Of a stretch of 64,000 nucleotides of DNA, positions 42,493-50,380 are shown one piece after another. Position 1 is the stretch's first letter; each line of letters starts with the position of its first letter. The translations under genes were made by a program, and so were the position numbers. The notes below the pieces were generated by a model, which was not told the origin of the DNA, searched no databases, and was given only the letters and a program-made list of their open reading frames with translations. Source of the stretch: Promicromonospora panici (GTDB taxonomy: Bacteria; Actinomycetota; Actinomycetes; Actinomycetales; Cellulomonadaceae); contig NZ_UWYY01000005.1 of assembly GCF_900608595.1 (NCBI RefSeq), forward strand, positions 229,379-293,378. The letters are read 5' to 3'.

Positions 42493-42499
42493 TTATACA
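42493..42499 (+). promoter_or_regulatory. Probable -10 element of the LysR gene (leaderless)
   Basis: TTATACA ends 6 nt before ATG 42506 and no ribosome site is present. Confidence 0.5.
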
Positions 42500-42505
42500 A
42501 GGGCC

Positions 42506-43444
42506 ATGGCCGACGTCGACCTGCGACAGCTGACGACGATGATCGCGATCGCCGAAGAGGGGACCTTCTCGCGCGCCGCGACCAGGCTGGGCTACACCCA
42601 GTCGAGCGTGAGCCAGCACATCGCAGCGCTGGAGAGGGCGCTCGGCGGCACGGTGTTCGACCGGCCCGGAGGTCCGCGGCCCGTGCGGCTCACTCCCCTC
42701 GGGGCCGTGGTGCTGGAGCACGGCCGGGAGGTGCTGTCCCGGGCCGAAGCGCTGGGGCACGCCGTCGACCGGTTCAAGGCCGGCGACGGCCGGATCGACA
42801 TCGGCACCCTGCAGGGCGTCTCCAACGTGATCCTGCCCGCCGTGCTGCGCCGCCTTCGCGACGAGCACCCCACCTCCGAGATCAGGCTCTCCGAAGCCGA
42901 ACCGGACGACGCCGGGATCGGCGACCTCGACCTCCTGTTCTACGACGGACCGATCGGCGACGGGGCGGAACACGTCCTGCTGATGAAAGACCCCTACCTG
43001 GTGGTGGCGCTGCCAGGGGACCTGCCGGACGGCCCCGTGCCCGTGGAGCAGCTGGACGGGAAGGCGATGGTGGCCTGGCCGGCGACCAGCGACCAGCCCC
43101 GGCTGGAGAAGTCCCTCGCGCACGCGGGCGCGCACCCGCGCATCGTGTTCCGGTCCGGCGGCGACGAGACGATACTGTCGATGGTGCGCGCCGGGATGGG
43201 GCTCGCCGTCCTGCCCTGGCTCGCGATCCACCACGTCGTATGCCGCGACTGCGGGGCGATCCACGGGCCGGAAGGCTGGCCGGACCTGCAGGTTCACGAG
43301 CTCGATCCCACCCCCACGCGCGAGATCTACCTCCACTGGCGCGCCGGACGTGGCACCCGGTCGCCGCTCGCGGCCCGCACCATGGAGATCGCCGTCGAGG
43401 TCGCGCGCGAGCTGGCCGGGCAGGCACCAGCGGCCCGGGGCTGA
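42506..43444 (+). CDS. LysR-family transcriptional regulator
   Basis: This 312-aa regulator has an N-terminal winged helix (LRQLTTMIAIAEEGTFSRAA, then RLGYTQSSVSQHIAALE) and a substrate-binding-like effector domain with IDIGTLQGVSNVILPAVL and SMVRAGMGLAVLPWLAI. The effector domain contains an uncommon VVCRDCGAIHG with two Cys, perhaps redox- or metal-sensitive. ATG 42506 is leaderless, with TTATACA 6 nt upstream. It is divergent from the PNPOx-like gene, which is the most likely target together with itself. Confidence 0.88.
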   Translation: MADVDLRQLTTMIAIAEEGTFSRAATRLGYTQSSVSQHIAALERALGGTVFDRPGGPRPVRLTPLGAVVLEHGREVLSRAEALGHAVDRFKAGDGRIDIGTLQGVSNVILPAVLRRLRDEHPTSEIRLSEAEPDDAGIGDLDLLFYDGPIGDGAEHVLLMKDPYLVVALPGDLPDGPVPVEQLDGKAMVAWPATSDQPRLEKSLAHAGAHPRIVFRSGGDETILSMVRAGMGLAVLPWLAIHHVVCRDCGAIHGPEGWPDLQVHELDPTPTREIYLHWRAGRGTRSPLAARTMEIAVEVARELAGQAPAARG

Positions 43445-43525
43445 TCAGGGTGCCGGCTGCATGGGCCCGGCTCGGGTCCGGCCGCCGGCCTGCTTCTCTC
43501 CTGCCTCAGCCCCGGTCGGTCCGGT

Positions 43526-44065
43526 TCAGCCGGCGCTGCGGTAGGTCAGGAGCAGAGTTCCCTTCGGTGTCCGGTCGGCGGCCGCCAGCTCGAGCCCGTC
43601 CCGTTTGCCCACGTCGTCGAACAGCCGGCGGCCACTGCCGGCGATGGAGGCGGCGACGACCAGGCGGAGCTCGTCCACCAGGCCCGCGGCCAGCAGGGAT
43701 TGGGCCAGGGAGATGCTGCCGTGAATCCCGATGTCGCCGCCGTCCGCCTGCTTGAGCTCCGCGACGTACTCTTCGGCCGGCCGGTCGACGACCAGCGTGT
43801 TCGCCCAGTGCTGCGTCAGCTCATGCGAGGAGAAGACGTGCTTGGGCGTTCCGTTGATGAAGCTCGCGAACGGTTCGACGTCCGACGCCGGCCAGTAGCC
43901 CGCCCAGTAGTCGAAGGTGCCTCGGCCGAGCAGAACGTCGTCCTGCCGCTCGATGACCCTTGCCAGATTGTCGAAGATGGGCCGGTCGCTGTCGCGCATC
44001 CAGTCGCCCGGTTCCTCGGCGACCCCGTCCAGGGACAGCAGCTCGTAGAGCACTACTTTTCGCAT
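43526..44065 (-). CDS. Dihydrofolate reductase-like protein (RibD C-terminal domain)
   Basis: This 179-aa stand-alone RibD_C domain is an NAD(P)H-dependent reductase fold of the dihydrofolate-reductase type. Visible features are VVLYELLSLDGVAEEPGDW, LLGRGTFDYWAGYWP, KHVFSSHEL and GDIGIHGSISLAQSLLAAGLVDELRL. Stand-alone members are common in actinobacteria and mostly uncharacterised. ATG 44065 follows GGAGAGGAA closely. It is convergent with the LysR gene and tandem with the RpiR gene but 149 nt away. Confidence 0.83.
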   Translation of the reverse strand: MRKVVLYELLSLDGVAEEPGDWMRDSDRPIFDNLARVIERQDDVLLGRGTFDYWAGYWPASDVEPFASFINGTPKHVFSSHELTQHWANTLVVDRPAEEYVAELKQADGGDIGIHGSISLAQSLLAAGLVDELRLVVAASIAGSGRRLFDDVGKRDGLELAAADRTPKGTLLLTYRSAG

Positions 44066-44214
44066 GTTCCTCTCCGTTTCCTTCGAGCGGGTTCTTCGAT
44101 CGCGTGTCGTCAGCGAGTTGTCACCGCTCGACCATTTCGCGGATCAGAGCCGCACGTGTACGTCGGAGGGCGTATCTGTGCGACCTGTCGGCCCGCGAGC
44201 CGTCCGGGACTCGG

Positions 44215-45135
44215 CTACGGCTCCCGGACGATGCGCGGCACCGAGCGGTGCAGCAGCTTGAACTGCTGCCAGGAGGTCTCGGCGGTATCGATGCTCCGGC
44301 GCGTGCGTTCCAGGTCCACCCGCGCCAGCGTCGCCACGAGCCCCTGCTGGACGGACATGGCCGCCGTCAGGGACGGGAAGAAGGAGGTCCCCTCGGCGGG
44401 CACGAGCAGCACCTCGTCCGCGGACTCCTCGAGCGCGGGTGAGATGTTGTCGGCGATGACGATCACGGTGGCGCCGCGGCGGTGTGCTTCCGCCGCCGCG
44501 ATGACGTCCACGTCGTACAGCCGCCAGTAGGAGCAGATGATCAGCAGGTCCTCGGACCCGAACTGAGCGACGTGGTTCGCGAGAGCGGCGGGGTCGTCCA
44601 GCAGGGCCCGAGCGGGGTACCCGGCGAGCCGAATGTTGTGGATCAGGGAGAGACCGACCGCCGCAAAGCTGCCCTGGGCGGCCACGTAGATGTTCGCCGC
44701 ATCGGCCAGGCGCCCGGCGATACGCACCACCTGCCCCTCGTCCAGGTTGCGCAGGCTGGCCGCCAGCGAGTCCGCGTCCTGCCGCAGCGAAGCCTGGAAC
44801 GGCGTGTCGTTGTCGCCGTGCGCGTTGGCGACATCCGTGAGGGACAGGTGCGCCAGGTGGTGGGCGCGCAAATCTCTTTGCAGGTCCGGCCAGCCCTTGT
44901 AGCCCAGGCGTTGGGCCAGCCGCGTCACGCTGGACACGCTGGTCCCCGCCTGGTCCGCCACCTCGGTAGCGGTCGCGTAGCTGCCGTTGCCGGGCAGGGC
45001 GAGCAACTGGTTGAACACGCGCAGGCCGCCGGCCCCGAGCGCCGCGGGGCCCTTGTCCGGCAGCAGCGTGCGCAGCCACCCCTCCCCCGTGTCCGCCCCG
45101 TCCAGCGGCTCAGTCTGCGTGGTCTGGTCAGTCAT
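44215..45135 (-). CDS. MurR/RpiR-family regulator (HTH plus SIS domain)
   Basis: This 306-aa regulator has an N-terminal HTH_6 fold (ATEVADQAGTSVSSVTRLAQ, RLGYKGW) and a C-terminal SIS sugar-isomerase-like domain (IYVAAQGSFAAVGLSLIHN, LLIICSYWRLYDVDVIAAAE, ATVIVIADN). SIS domains usually sense a phosphosugar or related metabolite. ATG 45135 has GGGAGG 4 nt upstream. It is divergent from the MFS-GAF-amidohydrolase operon across 135 nt containing an inverted repeat, so it probably controls that operon. The effector is unknown. Confidence 0.88.
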   Translation of the reverse strand: MTDQTTQTEPLDGADTGEGWLRTLLPDKGPAALGAGGLRVFNQLLALPGNGSYATATEVADQAGTSVSSVTRLAQRLGYKGWPDLQRDLRAHHLAHLSLTDVANAHGDNDTPFQASLRQDADSLAASLRNLDEGQVVRIAGRLADAANIYVAAQGSFAAVGLSLIHNIRLAGYPARALLDDPAALANHVAQFGSEDLLIICSYWRLYDVDVIAAAEAHRRGATVIVIADNISPALEESADEVLLVPAEGTSFFPSLTAAMSVQQGLVATLARVDLERTRRSIDTAETSWQQFKLLHRSVPRIVREP

Positions 45136-45161
45136 CGAACCTCCCGTGACCGGCATGTTTC

Positions 45162-45206
45162 TGCAAGATCAATTCCACAGAACCATTGACTGCAAAATCT
45201 CTTGCA
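45162..45206. promoter_or_regulatory. Candidate RpiR operators between regulator and MFS operon
   Basis: TGCAAAATCTCTTGCA (45191-45206) is an inverted repeat with perfect 5-base arms, and a half-like copy TGCAAGAT starts at 45162, 29 bp away. The gap is AT-rich compared with its surroundings and lies between two divergent starts. Confidence 0.55.
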
Positions 45207-45270
45207 CTCTAATCTCATCCTACTTTTCCGCCCCGTCTTCCTCCATCGCGTCCCCGCAGAGGAGCTGCAC

Positions 45271-46707
45271 ATGTCGCTCGGAACCCACGCAGGCAGTCTG
45301 TCGGCAAGACTCGACCGGCTTCCACTGTCCCGGCCGCATTGGCTGCTCCTGCTCATCGGCGGCCTGGGCTACACCTTCGACGGCATGGACAGCGCCGTCG
45401 TCGCCTTCCTGATGCCCGACGTCAAGGAGGTCTTCAGCCTGTCCAACGGCCAGCTGGGGCTGGTCGCCTCGGCGGCCCCCTTCGGCTTCCTGTTCGGCGC
45501 CTTCTTCGCCGGATACCTCGGCGACAGGCTCGGGCGCAAGAAGGTGATGATGTACGCCCTCGCGGTTTATGCCATCGCGTCCCTCCTCGCGGCGGCCTCC
45601 TGGAACTTCGAGGTGTTCCTCGGCGCCCGCATCGTCGCCGGTGCCGGCGCTGGCGCGGAGAGCGCCATCATCGCACCGTTCCTGGCCGAGTTCGTGCCCA
45701 GCCACCGCCGCGGATGGTTCATCGGCGCCCTCGCCGGTTTCTTCTCTTTCGGGTTCGTCGCGGCGGCGCTCATCGGCCGCTTCGTGGTCCCCGTCTTCCC
45801 CGAGGGCTGGCGCTGGGCCCAGGTGATCACCTTCCTGCCCATCCTGATGCTCCTGTGGTGGCGCAGGAACCTGCCCGAGTCCCCGCGGTACCTGCTCAAC
45901 GCCGGCCGGACGAAGGAGGCCGAGGCGGTGGTGGCCGACATCGAAGGGCGGGTACGGCGCGCCACGGATGCGGAGCTCCCACCCGTCGACCCCGACCACG
46001 CCGCCGAACCGGCGCCACAGAAGTTCTCCCTCGGCCGGGCGCTCCGATACCTGTGGGGCCCGAAGATGTGGCGGATCACCTCGGTGACCTGGCTGATCTG
46101 GTTCAGCATCACGTTCGCCTACTATGGCTTCTTCTCCTGGATCCCCACGCTGCTGGTCGACAAGGGCCTCACGGTCACCACCAGCTTCACCTACTCGCTG
46201 TTCATCTACCTGGCCCAGATCCCCGGCTATTTCAGCGCCGCTTGGGTCAACGAGAAGCTGGACCGCAAGTACACGATCGCCATCTACCTCGGGGGATCCG
46301 CCGTGAGCGCGCTCTGGCTCAGCCAGATGACAGAGCCCGCGCTGATCATGGCCGCCGGCATCGCCCTCTCGTTCTTCCTCAACGGCACCTACGCCGGTGT
46401 TTACGCCTACACCCCGGAGGTGTTCCCCACCTGGCTCAGGGCAACCGGCGTCGGCCTGAGCTCTGCGTTCGGGCGCATCGGGTCCATCACCGCGCCACTG
46501 ATCATCGGGGTCTTCGCGGTCCAGTGGGGCTTCGCGGGCGTGTTCGGCATGACGACGGCGGTGCTCGCCTTCGGCATCACCTGCACCCTGCTCTTCGCGG
46601 TCCGCACCAGGGACCGGTCTTTGGAGGACATCACGATGAAGGAAGTGCTCGGGGCCACCGCACCAACGGAGCCTGAGCCGAAGGTCGAGCGAGGCAGCCA
46701 TGCCTGA
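45271..46707 (+). CDS. MFS transporter (metabolite:H+ symporter type)
   Basis: This 478-aa major facilitator has twelve hydrophobic segments. The loop 2-3 signature GYLGDRLGRKKVMM and loop RRNLPESPRYLLNAG place it in the aromatic-acid/sialate/metabolite symporter groups (AAHS/MHS-like). It would import an organic acid or hydantoin-, imidazole- or sugar-acid-like compound with protons. ATG 45271 is preceded by GAGGAG about 6 nt upstream. The stop lies inside the following GAF gene (8-nt overlap), so transporter, GAF protein and amidohydrolase are coupled. The RpiR regulator is divergent. Confidence 0.85.
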   Translation: MSLGTHAGSLSARLDRLPLSRPHWLLLLIGGLGYTFDGMDSAVVAFLMPDVKEVFSLSNGQLGLVASAAPFGFLFGAFFAGYLGDRLGRKKVMMYALAVYAIASLLAAASWNFEVFLGARIVAGAGAGAESAIIAPFLAEFVPSHRRGWFIGALAGFFSFGFVAAALIGRFVVPVFPEGWRWAQVITFLPILMLLWWRRNLPESPRYLLNAGRTKEAEAVVADIEGRVRRATDAELPPVDPDHAAEPAPQKFSLGRALRYLWGPKMWRITSVTWLIWFSITFAYYGFFSWIPTLLVDKGLTVTTSFTYSLFIYLAQIPGYFSAAWVNEKLDRKYTIAIYLGGSAVSALWLSQMTEPALIMAAGIALSFFLNGTYAGVYAYTPEVFPTWLRATGVGLSSAFGRIGSITAPLIIGVFAVQWGFAGVFGMTTAVLAFGITCTLLFAVRTRDRSLEDITMKEVLGATAPTEPEPKVERGSHA

Positions 46708-47206
46708 CTCTCCCGGCCTCGGCGGCTCTTCGGATCTCAGCAGCCTGGTCGAGATCCACCGGGCAGTTCTGGCCGAGACCGGCGCGAGGCTGTTCACGAT
46801 CCTGGCGTTCACCGACGGCGGCAGGACGATGCACCGCATCTACTCGTCGCACCCGCACGAGTACCCCGTCGGCGGCAGGAAGGACGTGACCAGGGACGTC
46901 GCCGCGGACTGGCTCGCCCGCTGCGTGGACGAACAGGCCCCGTACTTCGGGCGGACGCGGGACGATGTGCGACGCATCTTCGCCGACTCGGCGCTCATCG
47001 AGAGCCTCGGCTGCGGTTCGATCATCAACGCGCCAGTCGTCCGCGACGGCCTGACCATCGGGGCACTGAACATCCTCGACGCCGAGGGTGCCTACGGTGA
47101 CGACGACGTCGAGAAGGCACTGGCGGTCGCGAGCCGGTCCGCGGACGTCGTCGCAGCGACGATCAACGAGATGAGCAGCAACGAGATGAGCGAGGAGCCT
47201 CAGTGA
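46700..47206 (+). CDS. Stand-alone GAF-domain protein
   Basis: This 168-aa protein is essentially one GAF domain: EIHRAVLAETGARLFTILAF, MHRIYSSHPHEYPVGG, ESLGCGSIINAPVVRDG and LTIGALNILDAEGAYGDDDVEKAL. It carries no HTH, kinase or cyclase partner. It overlaps the MFS gene by 8 nt and the amidohydrolase start by 4 nt. Similar single GAF proteins accompany amidohydrolases in catabolic operons, where they may bind the substrate or help the enzyme. A ligand-binding accessory role is inferred; catalysis is not suggested by any motif. Confidence 0.75.
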   Translation: MPDSPGLGGSSDLSSLVEIHRAVLAETGARLFTILAFTDGGRTMHRIYSSHPHEYPVGGRKDVTRDVAADWLARCVDEQAPYFGRTRDDVRRIFADSALIESLGCGSIINAPVVRDGLTIGALNILDAEGAYGDDDVEKALAVASRSADVVAATINEMSSNEMSEEPQ

Positions 47207-48441
47207 GCGACAGCCTGACGATCACCAATGCCACCTACCTGGACGTGCCGGCGGGTGAGTACCGGCGGGGCGACATCCGGGTCGTCGACGGTGTGATCCA
47301 GCAGATCGACGGCGGCATCGACGGCGGCATCGACGGCGGCGCGGCCCCGTCGGACCACCCGCGGTTCGACGCCTCCGGGAAGTACGTGCTGCCGGGCCTC
47401 ATCGACTGCCACGTCCACGTGACGGCCGTGACGGCGGATCTCGCGGCGCTGACCGAGTGGTCGCCCAGCTACGTGGCCTACGGGGCGGCCAAGCTGATGG
47501 GCGAGATGCTCGACCGGGGTTTCACCACGGTGCGCGACGTCGCCGGCGCCGACTTCGGTATCCACGACGCGCAGGCGGAGGGACTGCTACGAGCCCCGAA
47601 GGTGTTCTTCGGCGGCAAGGCGCTGACCCAGACCGGCGGTCACGGCGACAGCCGCTCCCGAGGTCAGCACTCCTATGACCCCCACCAGTGCTGCGCCGGC
47701 CTCGGGCGGATCGCGGACGGCGTGGACGCCGTCCGGCAGGCTGCCCGCGACGAGCTGCGCAAGGGCGCCCACCACATCAAGATCATGGCCGGCGGCGGGG
47801 TGGCGTCCCCCACCGACCGGGTCGACTCCACCCAGTACTCCGTCTCCGAGATCGAGGCCGTCGTGGAGGAGGCCACAGCCGCCAACCGCTACGTCACGGC
47901 GCACGCCTACACGGGCCGCGCCATCAACCGGGCGCTGCGGGCGGGAGTGCGCGGGATCGAGCACGGCAACCTTCTCGACGACGAGTCGATCGAGCTCTTC
48001 CTGGAGCACGACGCGTTCCTCACCATGAACCTGGTGACCTACTGGGCGCTGCAGGACGAAGGGCGGAAGTACGGGCTGTCGCAGTCCAACTGGGAAAAGG
48101 TCGCCGCGGTCCTCGACGGCGGGATGGACTCCCTGCACAAGGCCCACGGGGCCGGCGTGAACCTGGCCTTCGGCACGGATCTGCTCGGCGGTATGCAGCG
48201 CCACCAGGCCAAGGAGTTCGCCATCCGCGCCAAGGTGATGCCTGCCATCGACGTGATCCGCGGCGCGACGGTGACCGCCGCCCGCCTGCTGCAGCGCGAG
48301 CACCAGCTCGGCGTGATCGCCCCGGGTGCGGCGGGAGACTTCGTGATCACCGACGCCGACCCTCTTGCCGACATCAACGTCCTGGCCGACTCCCGGCTGA
48401 GTGCCGTCATCCAGGACGGGACCGTCGTCAAGCGGTACTGA
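47203..48441 (+). CDS. Metal-dependent amidohydrolase
   Basis: This 412-aa amidohydrolase-superfamily enzyme resembles imidazolonepropionase- or prolidase-like members. Metal-site motifs are LPGLIDCHVHVTA (HxH), HHIKIMAGGGV (Lys position), VTAHAYTGRAI (His), GIEHGNLL (His) and FGTDLLGG (Asp). The TIM barrel is flanked by the usual beta-sandwich halves (TITNATYLDVPAG and GDFVITDADPLADI). GTG 47203 overlaps the GAF stop by 4 nt. A 12-bp tandem repeat near the N-terminus gives IDGG three times. It should hydrolyse the compound imported by the MFS protein; the exact amide or lactam is unknown. Confidence 0.85.
   Translation: MSDSLTITNATYLDVPAGEYRRGDIRVVDGVIQQIDGGIDGGIDGGAAPSDHPRFDASGKYVLPGLIDCHVHVTAVTADLAALTEWSPSYVAYGAAKLMGEMLDRGFTTVRDVAGADFGIHDAQAEGLLRAPKVFFGGKALTQTGGHGDSRSRGQHSYDPHQCCAGLGRIADGVDAVRQAARDELRKGAHHIKIMAGGGVASPTDRVDSTQYSVSEIEAVVEEATAANRYVTAHAYTGRAINRALRAGVRGIEHGNLLDDESIELFLEHDAFLTMNLVTYWALQDEGRKYGLSQSNWEKVAAVLDGGMDSLHKAHGAGVNLAFGTDLLGGMQRHQAKEFAIRAKVMPAIDVIRGATVTAARLLQREHQLGVIAPGAAGDFVITDADPLADINVLADSRLSAVIQDGTVVKRY
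47305..47340 (+). repeat. 12-bp tandem repeat, three copies, in the amidohydrolase
   Basis: ATCGACGGCGGC occurs three times and encodes Ile-Asp-Gly-Gly units in a surface loop of the N-terminal sandwich. Confidence 0.8.
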
Positions 48442-48605
48442 CGCGGCGTGCGGTACTGACATGGCATGCCCGGGCGTCGCCGGGGTCCGGCCCGGCAGCT
48501 GGGTGTCGAGGACGTGCTGGCAGGCCGGCCGCCGGCCCACCAGGTCCGTTCCGGCCGCGTCTGTCGGTCCGGCCGGTCAGGCCGCCGAGCCAGTCGACCC
48601 GTAGG

Positions 48606-48725
48606 TCAGGCGGCTTCGGCGGCCGGTGGCTCCGTGGTCGGGTCGGTGGGCGGGGGTAGAGCGTCGATGGGGTCGGGGAGGCGGATGCGGTGGCCGCGGG
48701 CGTCGGTGAACACCCACCCGGTCTC
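48606..48725 (-). pseudogene. C-terminal remnant of a DUF222/HNH endonuclease
   Basis: The minus strand reads ETGWVFTDARGHRIRLPDP, then IDALPPPTDPTTEPPAAEAA and a stop at 48606. This is the typical end of actinobacterial DUF222-HNH proteins, where the HNH domain is followed by a transfer of the form GWVxTxPxGHRxRLPDP and a Pro-rich tail. The HNH motif itself and everything before it are missing, and the upstream sequence is the promoter region of the hydrolase gene. These proteins are often multi-copy and mobile-like. This is a truncated leftover. Confidence 0.5.
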
Positions 48726-48793
48726 CAGCACACCCTTCCGGCCGCTTGGCACACTATTCGGCACGGACCTGGCGACAAAGCCCCACGGCGTCG

Positions 48794-48799
48794 GACGAT
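48794..48799 (+). promoter_or_regulatory. Probable -10 element of the hydrolase gene (leaderless)
   Basis: GACGAT ends 6 nt before ATG 48806 and no ribosome site intervenes. Confidence 0.4.
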
Positions 48800-48805
48800 G
48801 AAGGC

Positions 48806-49675
48806 ATGGCAGCGATGCGACACGCGATGCGGACAGCGGCTCTGACGGCCGGCGTCGTCGCAGGGCTCGCTGGTCTAGCAGTCGGCGGCGCGTGGCTCGG
48901 CCAGGACTCGCTCGTGTACCACCCCGACCCCTCGTCACCAGGCCCTGCGGCGTCCGTGCTCGACGGCGGCGTCGACGTCACCCTCGCCACCACCGACAGG
49001 CTCAAGCTGACGGCCTGGTTCGTCCCGCCCGCGCGCGAGACCCGTGACCGGGAGACCGCCGTCCTGGTCGCGCCGGGCAATGCCGGCAACCGGCTCGGAC
49101 GCGCCGGGCTCGCCGAGCTGCTGGCCGAACGCGGGTTCGCCGTCCTGCTACTGGAGTATCGCGGCTACGGCGGGAACCCCGGACGTCCGACCGAGGCCGG
49201 GCTGGCGCTCGACGCGCAGGCTGCCCAGCGGGCGCTGGCCGAGCGCGGCTTCCCGTCCGAGCGGACCATCTACTTCGGCGAGTCGCTCGGCACCGGGGTC
49301 GTCGCCGCGCTCCAGGCCAAGGTCCGGCCCGCCGGCATCCTGCTGCGCTCACCGTTCACGTCCTTCGCCGACATGGGCGCCCACCACTACCCCTTCCTGC
49401 CCGTCAAGGTTCTGCTGCGAGACGACTACCCGGTCCTGGGCCACGTGGCCGAGACGCCGGTCCCGGTCACAGTCGTGCATGGCGACCGCGACGACGTCGT
49501 TCCGCCGGCCCAGAGCGAGGCCGTGGCGCGCGCCGCGCCCCGGCTGGTCGAGCACGTCGTGCTCCCGGGGGCGGGGCACAACGACGCCGTGATGTTCGGG
49601 CCGAGGATCGCGGACGCCGTCGTCCGGCTCGCCGATCACGCGGTCAGCGACGCCGACCACACGGTCAGCGACTGA
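48806..49675 (+). CDS. Membrane-anchored alpha/beta hydrolase
   Basis: This 289-aa serine hydrolase has an N-terminal signal anchor (TAALTAGVVAGLAGLAVGG) followed by an alpha/beta-hydrolase domain. Motifs are VLVAPGNAGNR (oxyanion region), YRGYGGNPGRP, the nucleophile elbow YFGESLGTGVV (Ser), HGDRDDVVPP (Asp) and GAGHNDAV (His). The layout matches BAAT/FrsA-like membrane-linked hydrolases (ABHD13/Bem46 type). The substrate is unknown. ATG 48806 is leaderless. The gene end overlaps the convergent unknown gene by 11 nt. Confidence 0.83.
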   Translation: MAAMRHAMRTAALTAGVVAGLAGLAVGGAWLGQDSLVYHPDPSSPGPAASVLDGGVDVTLATTDRLKLTAWFVPPARETRDRETAVLVAPGNAGNRLGRAGLAELLAERGFAVLLLEYRGYGGNPGRPTEAGLALDAQAAQRALAERGFPSERTIYFGESLGTGVVAALQAKVRPAGILLRSPFTSFADMGAHHYPFLPVKVLLRDDYPVLGHVAETPVPVTVVHGDRDDVVPPAQSEAVARAAPRLVEHVVLPGAGHNDAVMFGPRIADAVVRLADHAVSDADHTVSD

Positions 49676-50069
49676 GCTCGATGAGCGCGAGCAGCGCCTG
49701 GCCGTAGGCGTCGGCCGGCTCGGGTTCGGCGAAGACCTGACGCCGGCCGAGGGTCTCGATCTCGACCTCGTAGACGCCGTCGACCTGGCGCAGGGCGCGA
49801 AAGCTCGAACGCAGCAGCGCGCGAAGCTGGTCCTCGCGGGGCAGCCAGAGGGCGTCCTCGATCGCCACCGAGTCGAGCGCCCACTCGGTCGTGCCGTTGA
49901 AGCCGAGGATCGTGCCCGTCGGGAACTCGTGCGCCTCGATGGTCATCGTGCTCACGGTGAAGACGTCGCCCGCGAGCTCGGGCGCGGCGATGCGGAACTG
50001 GTCGCCATCGGCCGGGTTCCAGACCAGGCCGGCGTCACGCAGCTTCGTGGCAAGCTCGGTGGAGATCAT
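49665..50069 (-). CDS. Uncharacterised 134-aa protein
   Basis: This small soluble protein has TELATKLRDAGLVWNPADGD, FTVSTMTIEAHEFPTGTILG, EWALDSVAIEDALWLPREDQ and a C-terminal helix ALLALIELSR. The pattern WxPxxGDxFxI and EDALWLPxxDQL resembles a widespread actinobacterial family often annotated as pilus assembly protein CpaE by mistake; no function is established. ATG 50069 has GACAAT 6 nt upstream, suggesting leaderless translation. It overlaps the convergent hydrolase gene end by 11 nt. Confidence 0.65.
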   Translation of the reverse strand: MISTELATKLRDAGLVWNPADGDQFRIAAPELAGDVFTVSTMTIEAHEFPTGTILGFNGTTEWALDSVAIEDALWLPREDQLRALLRSSFRALRQVDGVYEVEIETLGRRQVFAEPEPADAYGQALLALIELSR

Positions 50070-50103
50070 CGACCCATTGTCGGACATCCGACCCACGGCC
50101 CTG

Positions 50104-50370
50104 TCAACGCCGACTCTCATCGGCCGCCGCCGCAGCGACCGCACGCACCTGACGGATGCGTTCCCGCATGAACGCCTTCCGGTCGTTGAAGAACACCTTC
50201 GGCATCCGCTCGCCCGCCAGCCGGATCACCCGTGCGGACCGCGGATCCACCACGTCGCGCTCCACCATCACCTCGTCGGCAGTCGCGACGCCAACCGTCG
50301 TCGTGTACCCGGCCGCGGCCTCGGCGCGTTCCTTGCGCTCCTCCAGCCAGGTGAGCGGTCCGGGTGCCAC
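50104..50370 (-). CDS. Small uncharacterised protein
   Basis: This 88-aa mixed-charge protein has a helical N-terminus (TWLEERKERAEAAAGY) and the central MVERDVVDPRSARVIRLAGE and RMPKVFFNDRKAFMRERI. It has no signal peptide, membrane span or Cys, and no recognised domain. It starts 10 nt after the end of the DUF4352-like gene, so it may be its operon partner. GTG 50370 is weakly supported (GCGGAG close upstream). Coding is plausible from composition and spacing but not certain. Confidence 0.5.
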   Translation of the reverse strand: MAPGPLTWLEERKERAEAAAGYTTTVGVATADEVMVERDVVDPRSARVIRLAGERMPKVFFNDRKAFMRERIRQVRAVAAAAADESRR

Positions 50371-50380
50371 TCCGCTGCCG

